NCBI GenBank assembly: GCA_963810305.1
Contig: CAWEMY010000011.1
Span: forward strand, 617,762-681,761
Length of the DNA stretch: 64,000 bases
Reading direction: 5' to 3'
From: JACDCA01 sp963810305
GTDB lineage: Bacteria; Acidobacteriota; Vicinamibacteria; Vicinamibacterales; 2-12-FULL-66-21
Under the pieces are notes generated by a model. That model was not told the DNA's origin. It did not search any database and saw only the letters and a list, made by a program, of their open reading frames with translations. Shown one piece after another: positions 63,100-64,000 of the stretch. Numbering within the stretch: the stretch's first letter is position 1; the number at the start of each line of letters is the position of its first letter. Made by a program: the position numbers and the translations under genes.

Positions 63100-64000
63100 T
63101 CAGAACCCGACGTGGGCGCCAACCGTGAACGTGCGTGCCCGCGGATACGTCAGGTAGTCGATCCCTCGCGTCGCCACGCCGGCGTCCACGAAGACTTCGG
63201 GATCGTAGCCCGAGTACGGGGTGAAGAGGAGCAGGTTGTCACCCGAGACATAGACGCGCGTCGATCCGGTCGCCGGGGAGGCGGAAGTTGTAACCGATCG
63301 TCGCGTTCTGCAGCCGGATGAATCGACCGTTCTCCAGCCAGCGCGAGGAGTAGATCGCGGGCTCGGCGATGCCGATCGGATCGGTGAGCGCGCTCGCGAG
63401 GAAGTTGCGCGACGACTTCGCGTTCCCCTTGGTGGAGTAGACGAGCGCCGTGTTGTTGAACACGGTGCGGCCGAACTCACCGCGCCAGAGCCAGCTCGCG
63501 TCGAACCGGCGATACGCCGCGTTGCTGCGGAGCCCGAGCGAGAAGTCCGGGTTCGCGTTGCCGAGGACCATCTCGTCCCCGCCGGTCGGGGCGAGCGTCT
63601 CGCCACTCGTGCAGCCGGTGCTCGCCGACGGCGCACGCGAACACCTGCTGACCCTGGTCGTTCACGCGGATGAACTTCGGACCCCAGAAGGTGCCGAGCG
63701 GCTGGCCGGGGATGAGGCGCTGCGAGAACCGGCCCGACTGCCCCTGCCCGAAGACGTTGCCCGTGATGATGAAGGCGGCGTCGCCGAGGCTGGTCACCTC
63801 GTTCCGCTCCATCGCGAACACGAGGCCCGACGACAGCGAGCGGTCGGCCTGGTCGTACAGCCGCGCTTCGAGCGTGGCTTCCAGACCGCGGTTGCGCACC
63901 GAGCCGATGTTCTGGATCTGCGTCGAGACGACCGCCGGCTGCGGCACCGGGACGGTGAGCAGCAGGTCCTTCGTCGTCTTCTGATACAGATCGATCGTGC
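63100..64000 (-). CDS. SusC/RagA TonB-linked outer-membrane protein, C-terminal part (two frameshifts)
   Basis: The gene continues past the right window edge. Only the last third of the barrel is visible: DLYQKTTKDLLLTVPVPQ, then IGSVRNRGLEATLEARLYDQ, then GTFWGPKFIRVNDQGQQVFAC. The frame breaks near 63615 (CC) and at the GGGG of 63275-63278. Restored text reads CTSGETLAPTGGDEMVLGNANPDF and RLPATGSTRVYVSGDNLLLFTPYSGYDPEVF. It ends ARTFTVGAHVGF with a terminal Phe, as SusC proteins do. With SusD it would import bulky nutrients using TonB energy. Confidence 0.88.
   Translation of the reverse strand, partial: HDRSVSEDDEGPAAHRPGAAAGGRLDADPEHRLGAQPRSGSHARSAAVRPGRPLAVVGPRVRDGAERGDQPRRRRLHHHGQRLRAGAVGPVLAAPHPRPAARHLLGSEVHPRERPGSAGVRVRRRRAPAARVARRSPRPAGTRWSSATRTRTSRSGSAATRRIAGSTRAGSGAVSSAAPCSTTRRSSTPPRGTRSRRATSSRARSPIRSASPSPRSTPRAGWRTVDSSGCRTRRSVTTSASPATGSTRVYVSGDNLLLFTPYSGYDPEVFVDAGVATRGIDYLTYPRARTFTVGAHVGF

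Noticed and set aside
1..64000. tRNA genes, insertion sequences, phage integrase or attachment sites
   Set aside because: None was recognised by eye in the spacers; no transposase or integrase motif was found in any frame.

Overview
The window is high-GC bacterial DNA that looks like Acidobacteriota, most likely the Vicinamibacteria group. The evidence is a PadR regulator followed by an 'acidobacterial duplicated orphan permease' (ADOP/MacB-like), a CRTAC1-type FG-GAP lipoprotein, a SusC/SusD pair, many secreted lipoproteins, and frequent GTG and TTG starts. The taxonomic call is inference. No tRNA, rRNA operon, CRISPR array or insertion sequence was found. One complete RNase P RNA gene is present.

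Layout. (1) 1-28.1 kb is a surface-glycan cluster: GT2 and GT4 glycosyltransferases, four polytopic GT39/ArnT-like transferases, two LPG-synthase/flippase-like membrane proteins, an acyltransferase, a sugar epimerase, a methyltransferase, three radical SAM proteins, two SGNH-hydrolase lipoproteins, and a set of cell-envelope lipoproteins with a beta-barrel. (2) 28.2-46.3 kb is mostly housekeeping: ttcA, glpD, dapF, an SLC13 carrier, radC, larC, metG, tatD, a polyprenyl diphosphate synthase, ligA, a DegP-like protease and an NtrC-type regulator. (3) 46.37-46.85 kb is rnpB, with its promoter and terminator. (4) 46.9-53.9 kb holds PadR/ADOP, a nucleotide-sugar epimerase, a metzincin-type lipoprotein, and a ComEA / minor pseudopilin / PilZ-like set. 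(5) 54.7-59.7 kb is a defence-like island: a nucleoside-deoxyribosyltransferase/TIR-like plus macro-domain protein, convergent with a TIR protein and nSTAND-caspase operon. Truncated genes sit at both edges. (6) 59.9-64 kb holds a truncated CRTAC1 protein, SusD and the C-terminal part of SusC.

Three cross-cutting signals stand out. First, short palindromic repeats of at least three families are scattered through the window. They lie in frame inside ligA and an epimerase gene, at the ends of two membrane-protein genes, and in three helices of rnpB, which recalls Rickettsia palindromic elements. Second, at least a dozen genes carry +1 (rarely -1) frameshifts, and nearly all are repaired by changing one G or C in a short G/C run. 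This is best read as sequencing or assembly error, so most 'broken' genes here are probably intact. Third, larC is different: its frame break lies in a His-rich tandem repeat whose last two copies share the same 1-nt loss.

For frameshifted genes I give the span of the reconstructed gene and state where the frame changes.
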